DNA of 64,000 bases from DASUBV01 sp036510065 (GTDB lineage: Bacteria > Actinomycetota > Actinomycetes > Streptosporangiales > Streptosporangiaceae): positions 176,314-240,313 of the forward strand of contig DATCEO010000129.1 of NCBI GenBank assembly GCA_036510065.1. The letters run 5' to 3'. A program made the translations under genes and the position numbers. This document shows, piece after piece, positions 44,433 to 53,917 of this stretch (position 1 is its first letter; the number at the start of each line of letters is the position of its first letter). The notes below the pieces were generated by a model. That model had not been told where the DNA came from. It was given only the letters and a program-made list of their open reading frames with translations, and searched no databases.

Positions 44433-45377
44433 TCAGCCGCTGCGGGCCAGGTCTGCCGCTCCGATCAGCCCGGCGTCACTGCCTAGCTGCGCGGGCTTGA
44501 TCTCGGCGAACGGACGGTAGGCGCCGCCGGTCAGGCCGTTCTCGAACGCCTTGCGGGCCGGGCTGATGAGCAGGTCACCGGCCTCGGACACCCCGCCGCC
44601 GATCACGAAGCAGCCAGGATCGAGGATCGCGGCCAGGTCGGCCAGCCCGGTGCCCAGCCAGTGCCCGATGATCTCGAAGCAGCGCAGCGCCACAGCATCG
44701 CCCTCGAGCGCGGCCTGGGTGACAGCGGGGCCGTCGATGCCCTCGGCGCTCCCGCCCGCCAGCTGCAGGAGCCGCACGGCCGCACCCGGAGAGCGGCGTG
44801 CGAACTCTCGCGCCTCGGCGACCAGGGCGTTGCCGCTCACGTACTGCTCCCAGCAGCCCCGGTTCCCGCAGCCGCAGAGCCTGCCGTCCGGCACGACCCG
44901 GTAGTGGCCGGGCTCCCCCGCCGATCCCCACCGGCCACGGTACAGACGGCCGTCGAGCATCAGGGCGGCCCCGATTCCGGTGCCCACCGCGATGAGCACC
45001 ACCTGATCGTTTCCCCGGGCGGCGCCGAACTTGGTCTCGGCCCAGACGGCCGCGTTGGCGTCGTTCTCGACCAGGACGGCGCGGCCGAGCCGTTCCTCGA
45101 CCCGCTTTTTCACGGGCTCATCCCGCCAGGCGAGGTTGGGCGCGAAAAGCACCGTGGACCGGGCCTCATCGACAAAGCCGGCCGCGCCGATGCCCACCGC
45201 GCCGATGTCATGACGGCTCAGCAGCTCGGTAACCGCCTCGACGATGACCTGCTCGGTGCCCGCGGGGCTGGCCGCCGGAGTCGGTCGCTTGAGCTTCTCG
45301 ACAATCTTGCCCTGGTCATCCACCACGCCGGCGGCCACTTTCGTACCGCCAACGTCAACCCCGATGGCCAGGCTCAT
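44433..45377 (-). CDS. glk: ROK-family glucokinase
   Basis: This kinase makes glucose 6-phosphate and in Streptomyces its orthologue GlkA also mediates carbon catabolite repression. The 314 residues include the phosphate motif IGVDVGGTKVAAGVV, the catalytic ENDANAAVWAE, VLIAVGTGIGAALML, SAGEPGH and the ROK zinc motif CGCGNRGCWEQY. It is the last gene of a minus-strand group whose start overlaps the preceding gene by 23 nt. pfkA lies 3 kb away. Confidence 0.94.
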   Translation of the reverse strand: MSLAIGVDVGGTKVAAGVVDDQGKIVEKLKRPTPAASPAGTEQVIVEAVTELLSRHDIGAVGIGAAGFVDEARSTVLFAPNLAWRDEPVKKRVEERLGRAVLVENDANAAVWAETKFGAARGNDQVVLIAVGTGIGAALMLDGRLYRGRWGSAGEPGHYRVVPDGRLCGCGNRGCWEQYVSGNALVAEAREFARRSPGAAVRLLQLAGGSAEGIDGPAVTQAALEGDAVALRCFEIIGHWLGTGLADLAAILDPGCFVIGGGVSEAGDLLISPARKAFENGLTGGAYRPFAEIKPAQLGSDAGLIGAADLARSG

Positions 45378-46191
45378 CCTGTGCCCTTCCCGCCTCGTCT
45401 CCGGCTGAGCCGGCGGAGCGCGGGTACCTGTCCGCTCGCGGCGGCGGTCCAGGAGTCACTGGGGGCCGTGACAGTACCGCGTCGACGGCCACGATCGCGT
45501 CCTGAACTGCCGTGGCCACCACATCCGAGGCACCGGAGAGCTGCGAGCCCAGCCCCGGACCGGATTCCCGCATGCGGCGAGCGGCGCGGCATATCGGGCA
45601 CCAGGCGCATTCCGGCGACTCGCCGACACCGGGCGACGGCTCGGTCGTCGCCGTCCCCCAGACATCCGCTGACTGTGCCCCGCCGCTGAAGGTCCGGCGG
45701 ACCTGGCCCTCGATCTCCCGGCGCATGCTCTTGGCGCTCGAACGGAGCAGCCAGCGCTGCAGGTCATTCAGCAGCTCACCGCCGGGCGGGCCCGGACGCC
45801 GGCCATCCGAGCGACGGGCAACCGAACTACGGGCATCCGAAGCACGGGCATCCGAAGCACGGGGACCCGGGGCACGGGTATCCGGGCGCCGGGTCGGGGC
45901 GGACTGGCTCACGGGACGGCTGGACGCACGGCCAGGCCCGGCACCCGGCCCCGGAACGGTGCCGCGCCCGGGAACAGCACCAGGACCAGGGACAGCGCTA
46001 GGGGCCGGAACGGCACCGCCGGCGGGCTCCCCGGCCGCGTCCTCGCGGTCAGCTAGCTCCGCGCCGGCCAGCTCCGCGTCCGCCGGGCGGGAAGGCTGAC
46101 CTACGGGATCGGTAGCGGCGCTCCAGGCGCCGGGATGACCCCGGCCACGCCGGTCGGCGGGCGGCTGCTGGCTGGCGGCCCCGTCAGTCAT
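45355..46191 (-). CDS. DUF5304-like protein with CxxC motif
   Basis: From ATG 46191 the product has 278 residues. The first 150 are disordered and repeat-rich (GPGAVPGRGTVPGPGAG, and RASDARASDAR encoded by an in-frame DNA repeat near 45825-45870). A helix-rich segment (LLNDLQRWLLRSSAKSMRREIEG) precedes the conserved ECAWCPICRAARRMRES with CxxC, and a helical C-terminal part. A metal- or redox-binding role of the CxxC is possible but unproven. It overlaps the SRPBCC gene by 8 nt upstream and glk by 23 nt downstream. Confidence 0.75.
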   Translation of the reverse strand: MTDGAASQQPPADRRGRGHPGAWSAATDPVGQPSRPADAELAGAELADREDAAGEPAGGAVPAPSAVPGPGAVPGRGTVPGPGAGPGRASSRPVSQSAPTRRPDTRAPGPRASDARASDARSSVARRSDGRRPGPPGGELLNDLQRWLLRSSAKSMRREIEGQVRRTFSGGAQSADVWGTATTEPSPGVGESPECAWCPICRAARRMRESGPGLGSQLSGASDVVATAVQDAIVAVDAVLSRPPVTPGPPPRADRYPRSAGSAGDEAGRAQDEPGHRG

Positions 46192-46672
46192 GACCGCCAC
46201 CGCTGGCCACGCCGGTGCCGGCACTGCCGGTCGCCGGCAGGCTATCGACCCGGGCTCGGAGCCCTGTCAGCGCCGTATCGATGATGGTCTTCTCGGCCCT
46301 GCGCCTGAGCATGCCGAGCATCGGCACGCGCAGGCCCACGGCAAGCTCGTACGTCACCCTCGTCCCTCCGCCCTCATCGGCGAGCTGGTATCCGCCCGAC
46401 ATTTCAGAGATCATCGTGCCCGTCTGAGCCAGCTCCCAGCGGACCGCGGCGTCGGCGTCCCATTGATAAGCGAGCACGTAGCTGTCCTTAATGATTCCGG
46501 CATCGAGCACGAACCGCACCTGACGGGCGCGGCCATCGGCGCCGGGCACGGTGACCTCGGCGGAACGGACCCCGGTGGCCCACTGCGGATAGGCCGGAAA
46601 ATCCGCGATCACCCTCATCACGACCTCCCGGGGCGCTCCCACGGTCATGCTGGAGCTGGTCTTGTCCGCCAT
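46184..46672 (-). CDS. SRPBCC (START-like) family protein
   Basis: The product from ATG 46672 has 162 residues and one helix-grip fold domain: SSSMTVGAPREVVMRVIADFPAYPQWATGVRSAEV, then GTMISEMSGGYQLADEGGGTRVTYELAVGLRVPMLG and RAEKTIIDTALTGLRARV. These resemble polyketide-cyclase/COQ10-like lipid-binding proteins. The frame is open much further upstream, but that part is antisense to the phosphoesterase gene. Mycobacterial Rv2185c occupies the same place. The ligand is unknown. Confidence 0.88.
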   Translation of the reverse strand: MADKTSSSMTVGAPREVVMRVIADFPAYPQWATGVRSAEVTVPGADGRARQVRFVLDAGIIKDSYVLAYQWDADAAVRWELAQTGTMISEMSGGYQLADEGGGTRVTYELAVGLRVPMLGMLRRRAEKTIIDTALTGLRARVDSLPATGSAGTGVASGGGHD

Positions 46673-46728
46673 GACTCGGAGCGTACCTCCAGCGCGGCGG
46701 ACTCCGGCTACGGCGGGAGAGCCAGTGG

Positions 46729-47496
46729 CTACCACTCCAGGACGAACGGCTGCCCGGTCGCACGGAAATGCCCCACGTTGACGCATTCGGTGACGCCGAT
46801 CCGGATGCGGCTGGCCTGCGGCTGGTGCACGTGGCCAAAGAGCGCGTATCGCGGCTGGGTCCGCTGGATCGCGGCCAGCAGCGCCTCGCTGCCCCGTTCC
46901 ATCCGGCGCGCGACGGTGTCGTAGAGCAGTTCGGGCACCGCGGGCGGGATGTGCGCGCAGAGCACGTCTACCTCGCCGATCGCCTCCACCTTGGCCGCGA
47001 AGACATCGTCGTCGAGCTCGTTGGGCGTCCGGTAGACCGAGCGCAGCCCGCCCCCGACGAACCCGAACGACCGGCCGCCGAGCTCCAGGCGCTCGCCGTC
47101 CAGTACCTGCTGGCCTGGCCGCAGGTGGTCGTCCCACAGTCGCGGGACATCGACGTTGCCGTAGGTCAGGTAGGCCGGCGTGGGCATGGCCGCGAACAGC
47201 GCGGCGTACTGCCGGGAGACCGCGGCGTCGATGTGCTCACGAGGATCGCCGCCCAGCCCGGCCCACAGCCGGGCCGACATGGCCCGTGCCTCGTCGAACC
47301 GCTGCGCGGTCCGCAGCCTGATCAGCTCCAGCGCCGCCTCGGCTCCGAACAGCTCGGGAAAGATCCCCTGCCCGGGGTCCGCGTAGTCCACGAACAGCAG
47401 CAGGTCACCCAGGCACAGCAGGGCCTGCGCGTCGCTGCCCGCCCCGCGCAGCGCATCGATCCGGCCGTGCACGTCGCTCACCACGTTGACCCGCAT
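46729..47496 (-). CDS. metallophosphoesterase
   Basis: The calcineurin-like fold is evident in 255 residues: VVSDVHGRIDAL (motif I, DxH), LLCLGDLLLFVD (GD), LTYGNVDVPRLWDDH (GN), VDVLCAHIPPAVP and YALFGHVHQPQASR (GHxH). I preferred the ATG at 47496 because AAGG is well spaced; a GTG two codons upstream is possible. The substrate is not predictable. It probably heads the SRPBCC-DUF5304-glk group. Confidence 0.88.
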   Translation of the reverse strand: MRVNVVSDVHGRIDALRGAGSDAQALLCLGDLLLFVDYADPGQGIFPELFGAEAALELIRLRTAQRFDEARAMSARLWAGLGGDPREHIDAAVSRQYAALFAAMPTPAYLTYGNVDVPRLWDDHLRPGQQVLDGERLELGGRSFGFVGGGLRSVYRTPNELDDDVFAAKVEAIGEVDVLCAHIPPAVPELLYDTVARRMERGSEALLAAIQRTQPRYALFGHVHQPQASRIRIGVTECVNVGHFRATGQPFVLEW

Positions 47497-47676
47497 GGCC
47501 ACACCTTAGGCAGCCGAGCGGCGCTGCCCAAGCGCGGGCCGCCCGCGGTGCACCGCATCGCGTGCACCGCCCCGATCCGCCCGGCCTGCGGGGCCCGGGC
47601 CCCCTGGGCGCGCACCGGGCCGGCGTTGTACGGTCCATAAGCATCAGGCGTCGACGCCGCAGGGCCAGGAGGTTAC

Positions 47677-49476
47677 GTGCGCGAGTACAGCGCTCCCGCG
47701 CTCGCGGAGATCAGCGATGACGCCGGCCTCGCTGACGTCGTCTTCGAGCGGGCCGCGAGCCAGCCGGGCAAGGTGGTGATGCGCCGGCGCTCCCCCGGCG
47801 GCAGCTGGCACGATGTTACCGCCGCCACGTTTCATGCCGAGGTCACCGGCCTGGCCAAGGGCCTGGTCGCCGCCGGAATCGAGCCGGGTGACCGGGTCGG
47901 GCTGATGTCGGCGACCCGTTATGAATGGACCCTGATCGACTACGCGATCTGGACGGCCGGCGCCGTCACGGTCCCCATCTACGACACGTCCTCGGCTGAG
48001 CAGGTCGAGTGGATGCTCGGGGACTCCGGGGCCCGGGCGGTCTTCGCTGAAAACGGCAAGCACACCGGACTCATCGAGGCCGCGCGCGGCCGCCTGGCCG
48101 ACCTGAGCCAGCTGTGGCCGATCGAGCAGCTGGAGGCGCTGGCGGCTGGCGGGTCGCAGGTGACCGACGAGCAGCTGGCTCAGCGCCGCGGCGCCCGGAC
48201 GGCGGACGACCTGGCCACGATCATCTACACGTCCGGGACGACGGGCCGGCCCAAGGGATGCGAGCTGAGTCACCGCAACCTGCTGGCCGATGTCCGCAAC
48301 GCGGTCGCCGGGGCGCTTCCGGAGGTGTTCGAGATCGAGGGCGGCTCGACCCTGCTGTTCCTGCCGCTCGCCCATTCCTTCGCGCGGATCATCCAGGTCG
48401 GCTGCCTGGAGTCGGGAGCCATCCTCGGGCACTGGCCCGATGCCAGGACCGTGGCCCAGGGGCTGCCCGAGTTCCAGCCCACCTTCCTGCTCGCGGTCCC
48501 GCGGGTGTTCGAGAAAGTCTTCAACACCGCCCAGCAGCAGGCGTCGGGCAGCACCGCCAAGCAGCGGATCTTCGCGGCCTCGGTGGATACGGCGATCGCC
48601 TGGAGCCGGGCCCGTGACGAGGCCGGCGGCCCCGCACTCGGCCTGCGGCTGCGCCGCGGCCTGTACGACCGGCTGGTGTACGGCAAGCTCCGGGCCGCCG
48701 TCGGCGGCAAGGTCCAGTACGCGGTCTCCGGGGGCGCCCCGCTCGGCGAGCGGCTCGGCCATTTCTTCCGCGGCGTCGGCCTGACCGTCCTGGAGGGCTA
48801 CGGCCTGACCGAGACGTCGGCGGCCGCCGCGGTGAACAGGCCAGCCCAGATCAAGATCGGCACCGTGGGACTGCCGCTGCCCGGGGTTCACCTGCGGATC
48901 GCTGACGACGGCGAGATCCTGATCAAGGGCCCGAACGTGTTCCCCGGTTACTGGCGCAACCCGGCCGCGACGGGCGAGGTCCTTGACGCGGACGGCTGGC
49001 TGCTGACCGGCGATCTCGGCGAGCTGGACGACGAGGGCTTCCTGCGGGTGACCGGCCGGAAGAAGGAGCTCATCGTGACGGCCGGCGGCAAGAACGTCGC
49101 GCCAGCCGTCCTGGAGGACCGGCTGCGCGCCCACCCGCTCGTCAGCCAGTGCATGGTGGTCGGCGACGGCCGCGCGTACATCGCCTGCCTGGTGACGCTG
49201 GACCCGGAGGCCCTGGACTACTGGAAGCAGCAGCACGGGAAGCCGGCCAGCGCCACGGCCGGGGACCTGGCCGACGATCCGGACTTGATCGCCGAGATCC
49301 AGGGCGCCGTCGACGCGGCGAACAAGGCGGTGTCCCGCGCCGAGTCAATCCGCCGGTTCCGCGTCCTGGACACCGACTTCACCGAGGAGAGCGGGCACCT
49401 GACGCCCTCGCTGAAGGTCCGGCGCGCGGTCGTGGCCAAGGACTTCTCGGCCGACATCGACGCCCTCTACAGCTGA
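47677..49476 (+). CDS. long-chain acyl-CoA synthetase (FadD15-like)
   Basis: This AMP-forming ligase activates fatty acids. The 599 residues have the phosphate loop IIYTSGTTGRPKGCELSH (about 185-202), LLFLPLAHSFARIIQV, the adenine motif EGYGLTETSAAAAVN, WLLTGDLGELDDEGFLRVTGRKKELIVTAGGKNVAP (hinge) and the C-terminal catalytic lysine region LTPSLKVRRAVV. The GTG start has an AGGAGG 4 nt upstream. fadD15 lies in the same neighbourhood in mycobacteria, next to pimB. Confidence 0.94.
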   Translation: MREYSAPALAEISDDAGLADVVFERAASQPGKVVMRRRSPGGSWHDVTAATFHAEVTGLAKGLVAAGIEPGDRVGLMSATRYEWTLIDYAIWTAGAVTVPIYDTSSAEQVEWMLGDSGARAVFAENGKHTGLIEAARGRLADLSQLWPIEQLEALAAGGSQVTDEQLAQRRGARTADDLATIIYTSGTTGRPKGCELSHRNLLADVRNAVAGALPEVFEIEGGSTLLFLPLAHSFARIIQVGCLESGAILGHWPDARTVAQGLPEFQPTFLLAVPRVFEKVFNTAQQQASGSTAKQRIFAASVDTAIAWSRARDEAGGPALGLRLRRGLYDRLVYGKLRAAVGGKVQYAVSGGAPLGERLGHFFRGVGLTVLEGYGLTETSAAAAVNRPAQIKIGTVGLPLPGVHLRIADDGEILIKGPNVFPGYWRNPAATGEVLDADGWLLTGDLGELDDEGFLRVTGRKKELIVTAGGKNVAPAVLEDRLRAHPLVSQCMVVGDGRAYIACLVTLDPEALDYWKQQHGKPASATAGDLADDPDLIAEIQGAVDAANKAVSRAESIRRFRVLDTDFTEESGHLTPSLKVRRAVVAKDFSADIDALYS

Positions 49477-49486
49477 CTGGCCCAGT

Positions 49487-49504
49487 CGGAACCGGGCGGT
49501 TCCG
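49487..49504. terminator. hairpin between convergent fadD and qcrB
   Basis: CGGAACC-GGGC-GGTTCCG is a perfect 7-bp inverted repeat 10 nt after the acyl-CoA synthetase stop. It has no U-tract. It could stop transcription from either side, as U-less hairpins are common at actinobacterial gene ends. Confidence 0.5.
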
Positions 49505-49553
49505 GCCGGGCCTCAGCCAGCCCGTGACGCTATGACTCAGTGACCCCGCTACT

Positions 49554-51302
49554 TCAGTGACCCGGCGCGGCGGGATCCTCGTTATCGGAGGTGATCTGGG
49601 CTGCCCCGGAACTGCCGGACGGCACCGCGGCCGGCGCGGGCCCGTCGTGGCCGTTGCCCTCGGCGGAGTGACCGTTGCCTTCGGCAGAGTGACCGTTGCC
49701 CCCGATGGCATGGCCGTTTCCGTGACCGTTACCGTGCCCGTTGACGGGCAGTGGCACGCTCTCGGTGATGACGGAGTAGAGCCGCTCCCGGATCTTGCCG
49801 ACCGCGCCCCGCATGCCGGGGGCCGGCACCCCTTCGCCGTCGGCGTCGGCGCCCGCCGGCAGGCCCTGGTAGTGCGGCCTGGCTTCCAGGACGGCCCGCG
49901 CCTCCTCGTCGACCGGCCTGGTCTCCTCGATGTACTCGCCGTTGGGCAGCTGCCGGATGATGCCGGTCTCCACGCCGTGCTCGAGCAGGTGTACGTCCTT
50001 GAGCTGCAGGCCGAGGCAGATCCGCTTGGTGATGATGTAGGCGATGATCGGCCCCACCACCCACGCGATCCGGGCGATCTCGGTGGTCAGGTAGAGCGAG
50101 ATATCAAAGTGCTCGGCCAGGACGTCGTTCGCGCCCTCGGCCCACAGGACGCCGTAGAAGGTGATCACCGCGATGCCGATCGCGGTCCTGGTCGGCGCGT
50201 TGCGCGGCCGGTCGTTGATGTGGTGCTCCAGCTTGTCGCCGGTCACCCACTGCTCGATGAACGGCCAGAACGCGGCCCCGGTGAACAGCGCGCCGAGCGG
50301 CAGCAGCGCCGGGATGAACACGTTGAAGGCAAACGTATGCCCGAAGACCACCCACTGCCAGGCCGGGAAGACCCGCAGCGCGCCCTCCAGCATGCCCATG
50401 TAAAAGTCCGGCTGCGACCCGGCCGACATGGCCACCGCGTTATACGGCCCGTACAGCCAGATCGGGTTGATCTGCGCGAAGGCCCCGGCCAGCGCCAGGA
50501 TGCCGAAGGTAAAAAAGAAGAACGCGCCCGTCTTGGCCATGAAGTACGGGTACATCGGCTGGCCGACCACGTTGGTGTTAGTGCGTCCCTTGCCCGGCAT
50601 CTGGGTGTGCTTCTGGAAGACCATGATGAACAGGTGCGCGGTGACCAGGGCCAGGATCACGCCGGGGATGAGCAGGACGTGCAGGATGTACATCCGCGGG
50701 ATGATGACGTCGCCGGGGAACGCCCCGCCGAACAGGAAGAACGCCAGGTAGGTCCCGACAATCGGGATGGACTGCAAGACGCCCTCAAGGATCCGCAGGC
50801 CAGCACCCGACAGCAGGTCGTCGGGCAGCGAGTAACCGAACAGGCCCTCGACCAGGCCCAGGGTGAACAGGGTGATCCCGATCAGCCAGTTCACCTCGCG
50901 CGGCTTGCGGTAGGCGCCGGTGAAGAAGATGCGGATCATGTGGGCCATGATCGCGGCCATGAACAGGTCGGCCGCCCAGTGGTGGATCTGCCGCATGAGC
51001 AGGCCGCCGCGCACGTCGAAGCTGATGTTCAGCGTCGAGGCGTAGGACCGGCTCATCGAGACGCCGTCGAGGTGGGTATAGGAGCCGTGATAGATGACCG
51101 TGCTCATGCTGGGCTGGAAGAACAGCGTCAGGAACGTTCCGGTCAGCAGCAGGATGATGAACGAGTAGAGCGCGATTTCCCCGAGCAGGAACGTCCAGTG
51201 GTCCGGGAACACCTTCCGCAGCAAGACGCGGACACCGCGGGCAGCGTGCAGCCGGTCGTCGAGGACAGTTCCGACACCTGCCAGCACTCGGTTGGTGCTC
51301 AT
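49554..51302 (-). CDS. qcrB: cytochrome bc1 complex cytochrome b subunit
   Basis: QcrB carries both b hemes and the quinol sites of complex III in the membrane. The 582 residues include heme-ligand helices (RQIHHWAADLFMAAIMAHMIR and LALVTAHLFIMVFQKH), the quinol-site region GLRILEGVLQSIPIVGTYLAF, and several further helices. The C-terminus (about 530-582) is a Gly/Asn/His-rich repeat tail, NGHGNGHGNGH then two SAEGNGH units, absent in most homologues. Last of the ctaE-qcrC-qcrA-qcrB group with a 4-nt overlap to qcrA. Confidence 0.96.
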   Translation of the reverse strand: MSTNRVLAGVGTVLDDRLHAARGVRVLLRKVFPDHWTFLLGEIALYSFIILLLTGTFLTLFFQPSMSTVIYHGSYTHLDGVSMSRSYASTLNISFDVRGGLLMRQIHHWAADLFMAAIMAHMIRIFFTGAYRKPREVNWLIGITLFTLGLVEGLFGYSLPDDLLSGAGLRILEGVLQSIPIVGTYLAFFLFGGAFPGDVIIPRMYILHVLLIPGVILALVTAHLFIMVFQKHTQMPGKGRTNTNVVGQPMYPYFMAKTGAFFFFTFGILALAGAFAQINPIWLYGPYNAVAMSAGSQPDFYMGMLEGALRVFPAWQWVVFGHTFAFNVFIPALLPLGALFTGAAFWPFIEQWVTGDKLEHHINDRPRNAPTRTAIGIAVITFYGVLWAEGANDVLAEHFDISLYLTTEIARIAWVVGPIIAYIITKRICLGLQLKDVHLLEHGVETGIIRQLPNGEYIEETRPVDEEARAVLEARPHYQGLPAGADADGEGVPAPGMRGAVGKIRERLYSVITESVPLPVNGHGNGHGNGHAIGGNGHSAEGNGHSAEGNGHDGPAPAAVPSGSSGAAQITSDNEDPAAPGH

Positions 51303-52414
51303 GACCGCTCCCAGAAGCTCGGCCCTACTGCCTCATGATAGTCACTCTGGGCCACCAGGAAGCCCTGTGCATTAGTCGTCAGCGGCAACTGCGGCAGCGG
51401 CCGCGTGGCCGGCCCGAACAGCACTTGCGCGCCGCGTGTGGCATCGAAGGTGGACTGGTGGCATGGGCAGAGAATGTGGTGAGTTGTCTGCTCGTACAGG
51501 GCAGCCGGGCAGCCAAGGTGCGTACATATCTTTGAATACGCCACGATACCCTCCACCGTCCAGTTCATCACCGTGGGCGCCTGCAGCTGGCCGGGGCGGA
51601 ACTTGATGAGGGTGGTGGCTGCCTTGGCCAGCGCGGTGTCGTTGTCGGCGTAGCCCTCCGGGATAACGCTCAGCGAGGAACCGGGCGTGTCGAAGTCGGC
51701 CGGCGTGAGCGGCCGGTTGGTACCGTAAACGACGACCCGGGTGCCCTTCTTCCAGACCGTGTGGTCCAGACTCTGGCGCGGCAGCGGGCCCAGGTCACGC
51801 AGCAGCACGATCGGGGCGATGGCGACCGGCACCGTGGCGGCTATCAGGGTCCGGCGAACCAGCGGGCGCTTGACGAACTGGCTGGCCTCGGCGCCTTCCT
51901 CGAACGTCTCGGCGAACGCCGCCCGGTCCTCCGGCGTGGAGGCCAGGGGATGGCGCTCCTCGCTCACCTCGACGTTCGGCATGAGGCGGCGCACCCAGAT
52001 GGTGGCGCCGGCGCCCATGGCCAGGAACGCCACCCCCATGGTGGTCCCGAGCGCGAGGTTGGAGTAGAAGGTCTTCTCGACCGTGTGCACCTGGAAGATG
52101 ACGTAGGCCGCGATGAAGCCCAGACCTGCGAGCATGGCCAGGATGAAGCAGGCCGCCACGACCCGCTCGGCCCGCTTGGCCGCGACCGGGTCGTCCGGGT
52201 CCGCGGGCAGCTCCCGCGGCGCGGGGCGGTCGTCAGCCTTGTCGGCCAGCATCGTCCGGCTCTCCGCGGGCGGCGGAGTCCCGACAACACGGTGCCGCGT
52301 CTGCGGCGCGGCCGGCTGGCCCGTCTCATGCTCGCCCGCCGCCGCCAGGTCGGCCATCAGGTCATCGCCACGCGCGGACTCACCCGGCTGCCCGTGGGCG
52401 CTCGTGTCACTCAT
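51299..52414 (-). CDS. qcrA: cytochrome bc1 complex Rieske iron-sulfur subunit
   Basis: QcrA passes electrons from quinol to cytochrome c. Of 371 residues the first 85 are cytoplasmic. Three transmembrane helices follow (around VVAACFILAMLAGLGFIAAY, LALGTTMGVAFLAMGAGATIW and LIAATVPVAIAPIVLLRDL), as in other actinobacterial QcrA. The Rieske domain binds its cluster through CTHLGCPAAL and CPCHQSTFD, with both Cys-His pairs intact. It overlaps qcrC by 8 nt and qcrB by 4 nt. Confidence 0.96.
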   Translation of the reverse strand: MSDTSAHGQPGESARGDDLMADLAAAGEHETGQPAAPQTRHRVVGTPPPAESRTMLADKADDRPAPRELPADPDDPVAAKRAERVVAACFILAMLAGLGFIAAYVIFQVHTVEKTFYSNLALGTTMGVAFLAMGAGATIWVRRLMPNVEVSEERHPLASTPEDRAAFAETFEEGAEASQFVKRPLVRRTLIAATVPVAIAPIVLLRDLGPLPRQSLDHTVWKKGTRVVVYGTNRPLTPADFDTPGSSLSVIPEGYADNDTALAKAATTLIKFRPGQLQAPTVMNWTVEGIVAYSKICTHLGCPAALYEQTTHHILCPCHQSTFDATRGAQVLFGPATRPLPQLPLTTNAQGFLVAQSDYHEAVGPSFWERS

Positions 52415-53222
52415 GAGATGTCTTCCCGTGCTTCGCAGTGATCCAGAGGGCCGCCAGCACCATGAACAGCAGCAGGCCGAGGAAGGCCACCAGACCCTCG
52501 GTCACCGGGCCGATCCGGCCCAGGCTGAATCCGCCCGGATTGGTCTGCACCCGCGTCTTGGTCACGTAGGCGACGATGGCGCGCTTCTGGTCCGGGGTGA
52601 TGGTGGAGTCGTTGAAGACCGGCATCGCCTCCGGCCCGGTCAGCATCGCCTCGTAAATCTGGGTCGGCGTGGACTTGGTCAGCGGGGGCGCGTACTTGCC
52701 GTAGGTCAGCGCGCCGCCCGCGCCGACGAAGTTGTGACACTGCGCGCAGTTGGTGACAAACAGCTTCTGCCCCAGCCCGATGTTCGCGCCGGAGGTGTTG
52801 ACCTCGGCGGCGGAGGGGATGGCCGGGCCGCCGCCGAGCGAGGCGATGTACGCCGCGACCGCGCGGGTCTGCGTGGGCGTCAGCTGCGGGGGCTTGCGCG
52901 GAGCCTCCGCCTCGTTCTGCCGCAGCGGCATGCGGCCGGTGCTCACCTGGAAGTCGACGGCGGCTGCGCCGACGCCGATCAGGCTGGGCGCTATGCCGGT
53001 CTGGCCCTGGGCGGCGAAGCCATGACAGGTCGCGCAGCTCTGCAGGAAAACGGTCCGCCCGGAGTTGATCTGCGTCTGGTCGGGCGCCGTCGGCGGCGCC
53101 GCCGAGGCCGCCGTCCCGCCGCCGACGACCGACGCGTAGACCGCGGCCACCAGGAGCAGTCCGAGCAGAAGGATGGCGTAACCCGCCGCCGGGTGCCGCC
53201 GCCTTGCAGTGATCCAGCTCAC
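52407..53222 (-). CDS. qcrC: cytochrome bc1 complex diheme cytochrome c subunit
   Basis: QcrC links complex III directly to the aa3 oxidase in actinobacteria. From the GTG at 53222 the product has 271 residues: an N-terminal signal anchor (AAGYAILLLGLLLVAAVYASV), two heme c domains with CATCHG (Cys63, Cys66, His67) and CAQCHN (Cys159, Cys162, His163), and a C-terminal helix (VTEGLVAFLGLLLFMVLAALWI). I chose this GTG because GAGG lies 6 nt upstream; an in-frame TTG four codons earlier has no ribosome site. Confidence 0.95.
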   Translation of the reverse strand: MSWITARRRHPAAGYAILLLGLLLVAAVYASVVGGGTAASAAPPTAPDQTQINSGRTVFLQSCATCHGFAAQGQTGIAPSLIGVGAAAVDFQVSTGRMPLRQNEAEAPRKPPQLTPTQTRAVAAYIASLGGGPAIPSAAEVNTSGANIGLGQKLFVTNCAQCHNFVGAGGALTYGKYAPPLTKSTPTQIYEAMLTGPEAMPVFNDSTITPDQKRAIVAYVTKTRVQTNPGGFSLGRIGPVTEGLVAFLGLLLFMVLAALWITAKHGKTSHE

Positions 53223-53241
53223 AGCTTTCCTCAAGTCCGGG

Positions 53242-53880
53242 TCAGTGGATCAGGTAGATGGTGGTGAACAGGCCAATCCAGACGACATCAACGAAGTGCC
53301 AGTAATAGGACACGACGATGGCGCTCACCTGCTGCTCATGGGTGAACTTCTTGGCGGCGAACGTCCTGCCCAGCAGGAACAGGAACGCGATGAGCCCGCC
53401 GGTCACGTGCAGGCCGTGAAAACCGGTGGTCAGGAAGAAGACCGAGCCGTAGTTAGTGGACGAGATCGTCACGTGCTGCTTGCGGATCAGGTCCAGGTAC
53501 TCGTATCCCTGGCCGGACACAAAGTACAGGCCCATCAGGAAGGACAGCACGTACCACTCGCGCAGCCCCCAGCCCGCCACGTTCCAGATCCGGCCGCTGC
53601 GGCGGATCTGGCCGCGCTCGACCGCGAATACCCCCAGCTGGCAGGTGACGCTGGACAGCAGCAGCACGATGGTGTTGGCCGTGGCCAGAGGCAGGTCTAG
53701 ATGGGCCTTCGGCCAGGCCTGGCCCATGCCCTTGTCGACGGCGCGGATCGTGAAATACATGGCAAACAGCGCCGCGAAGAACATGAGCTCTGAGGACAAC
53801 CACACGATTGTCCCGACACTGACGAGGTTCGGACGGCTCGCGGGGGTGCGCGGGGCCACCTCTGTAGTTGCTGTCGCCAC
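53242..53880 (-). CDS. ctaE: cytochrome c oxidase subunit III
   Basis: This 212-residue five-helix membrane protein matches actinobacterial CtaE: SVGTIVWLSSELMFFAALFAMYF at the first helix, WYVLSFLMGLYFVSGQGYEYL, FFLTTGFHGLHVTGGLIAFL and SYYWHFVDVVWIGLFTTIYL. The GTG at 53880 starts the protein at VATATTEVAPRTP. It is the first gene of the ctaE-qcrC-qcrA-qcrB group and lies 19 nt before qcrC. Confidence 0.95.
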   Translation of the reverse strand: MATATTEVAPRTPASRPNLVSVGTIVWLSSELMFFAALFAMYFTIRAVDKGMGQAWPKAHLDLPLATANTIVLLLSSVTCQLGVFAVERGQIRRSGRIWNVAGWGLREWYVLSFLMGLYFVSGQGYEYLDLIRKQHVTISSTNYGSVFFLTTGFHGLHVTGGLIAFLFLLGRTFAAKKFTHEQQVSAIVVSYYWHFVDVVWIGLFTTIYLIH

Positions 53881-53917
53881 GGGGCCATTATTACGACACC
53901 GCGTAGGCCTTCGTTGC

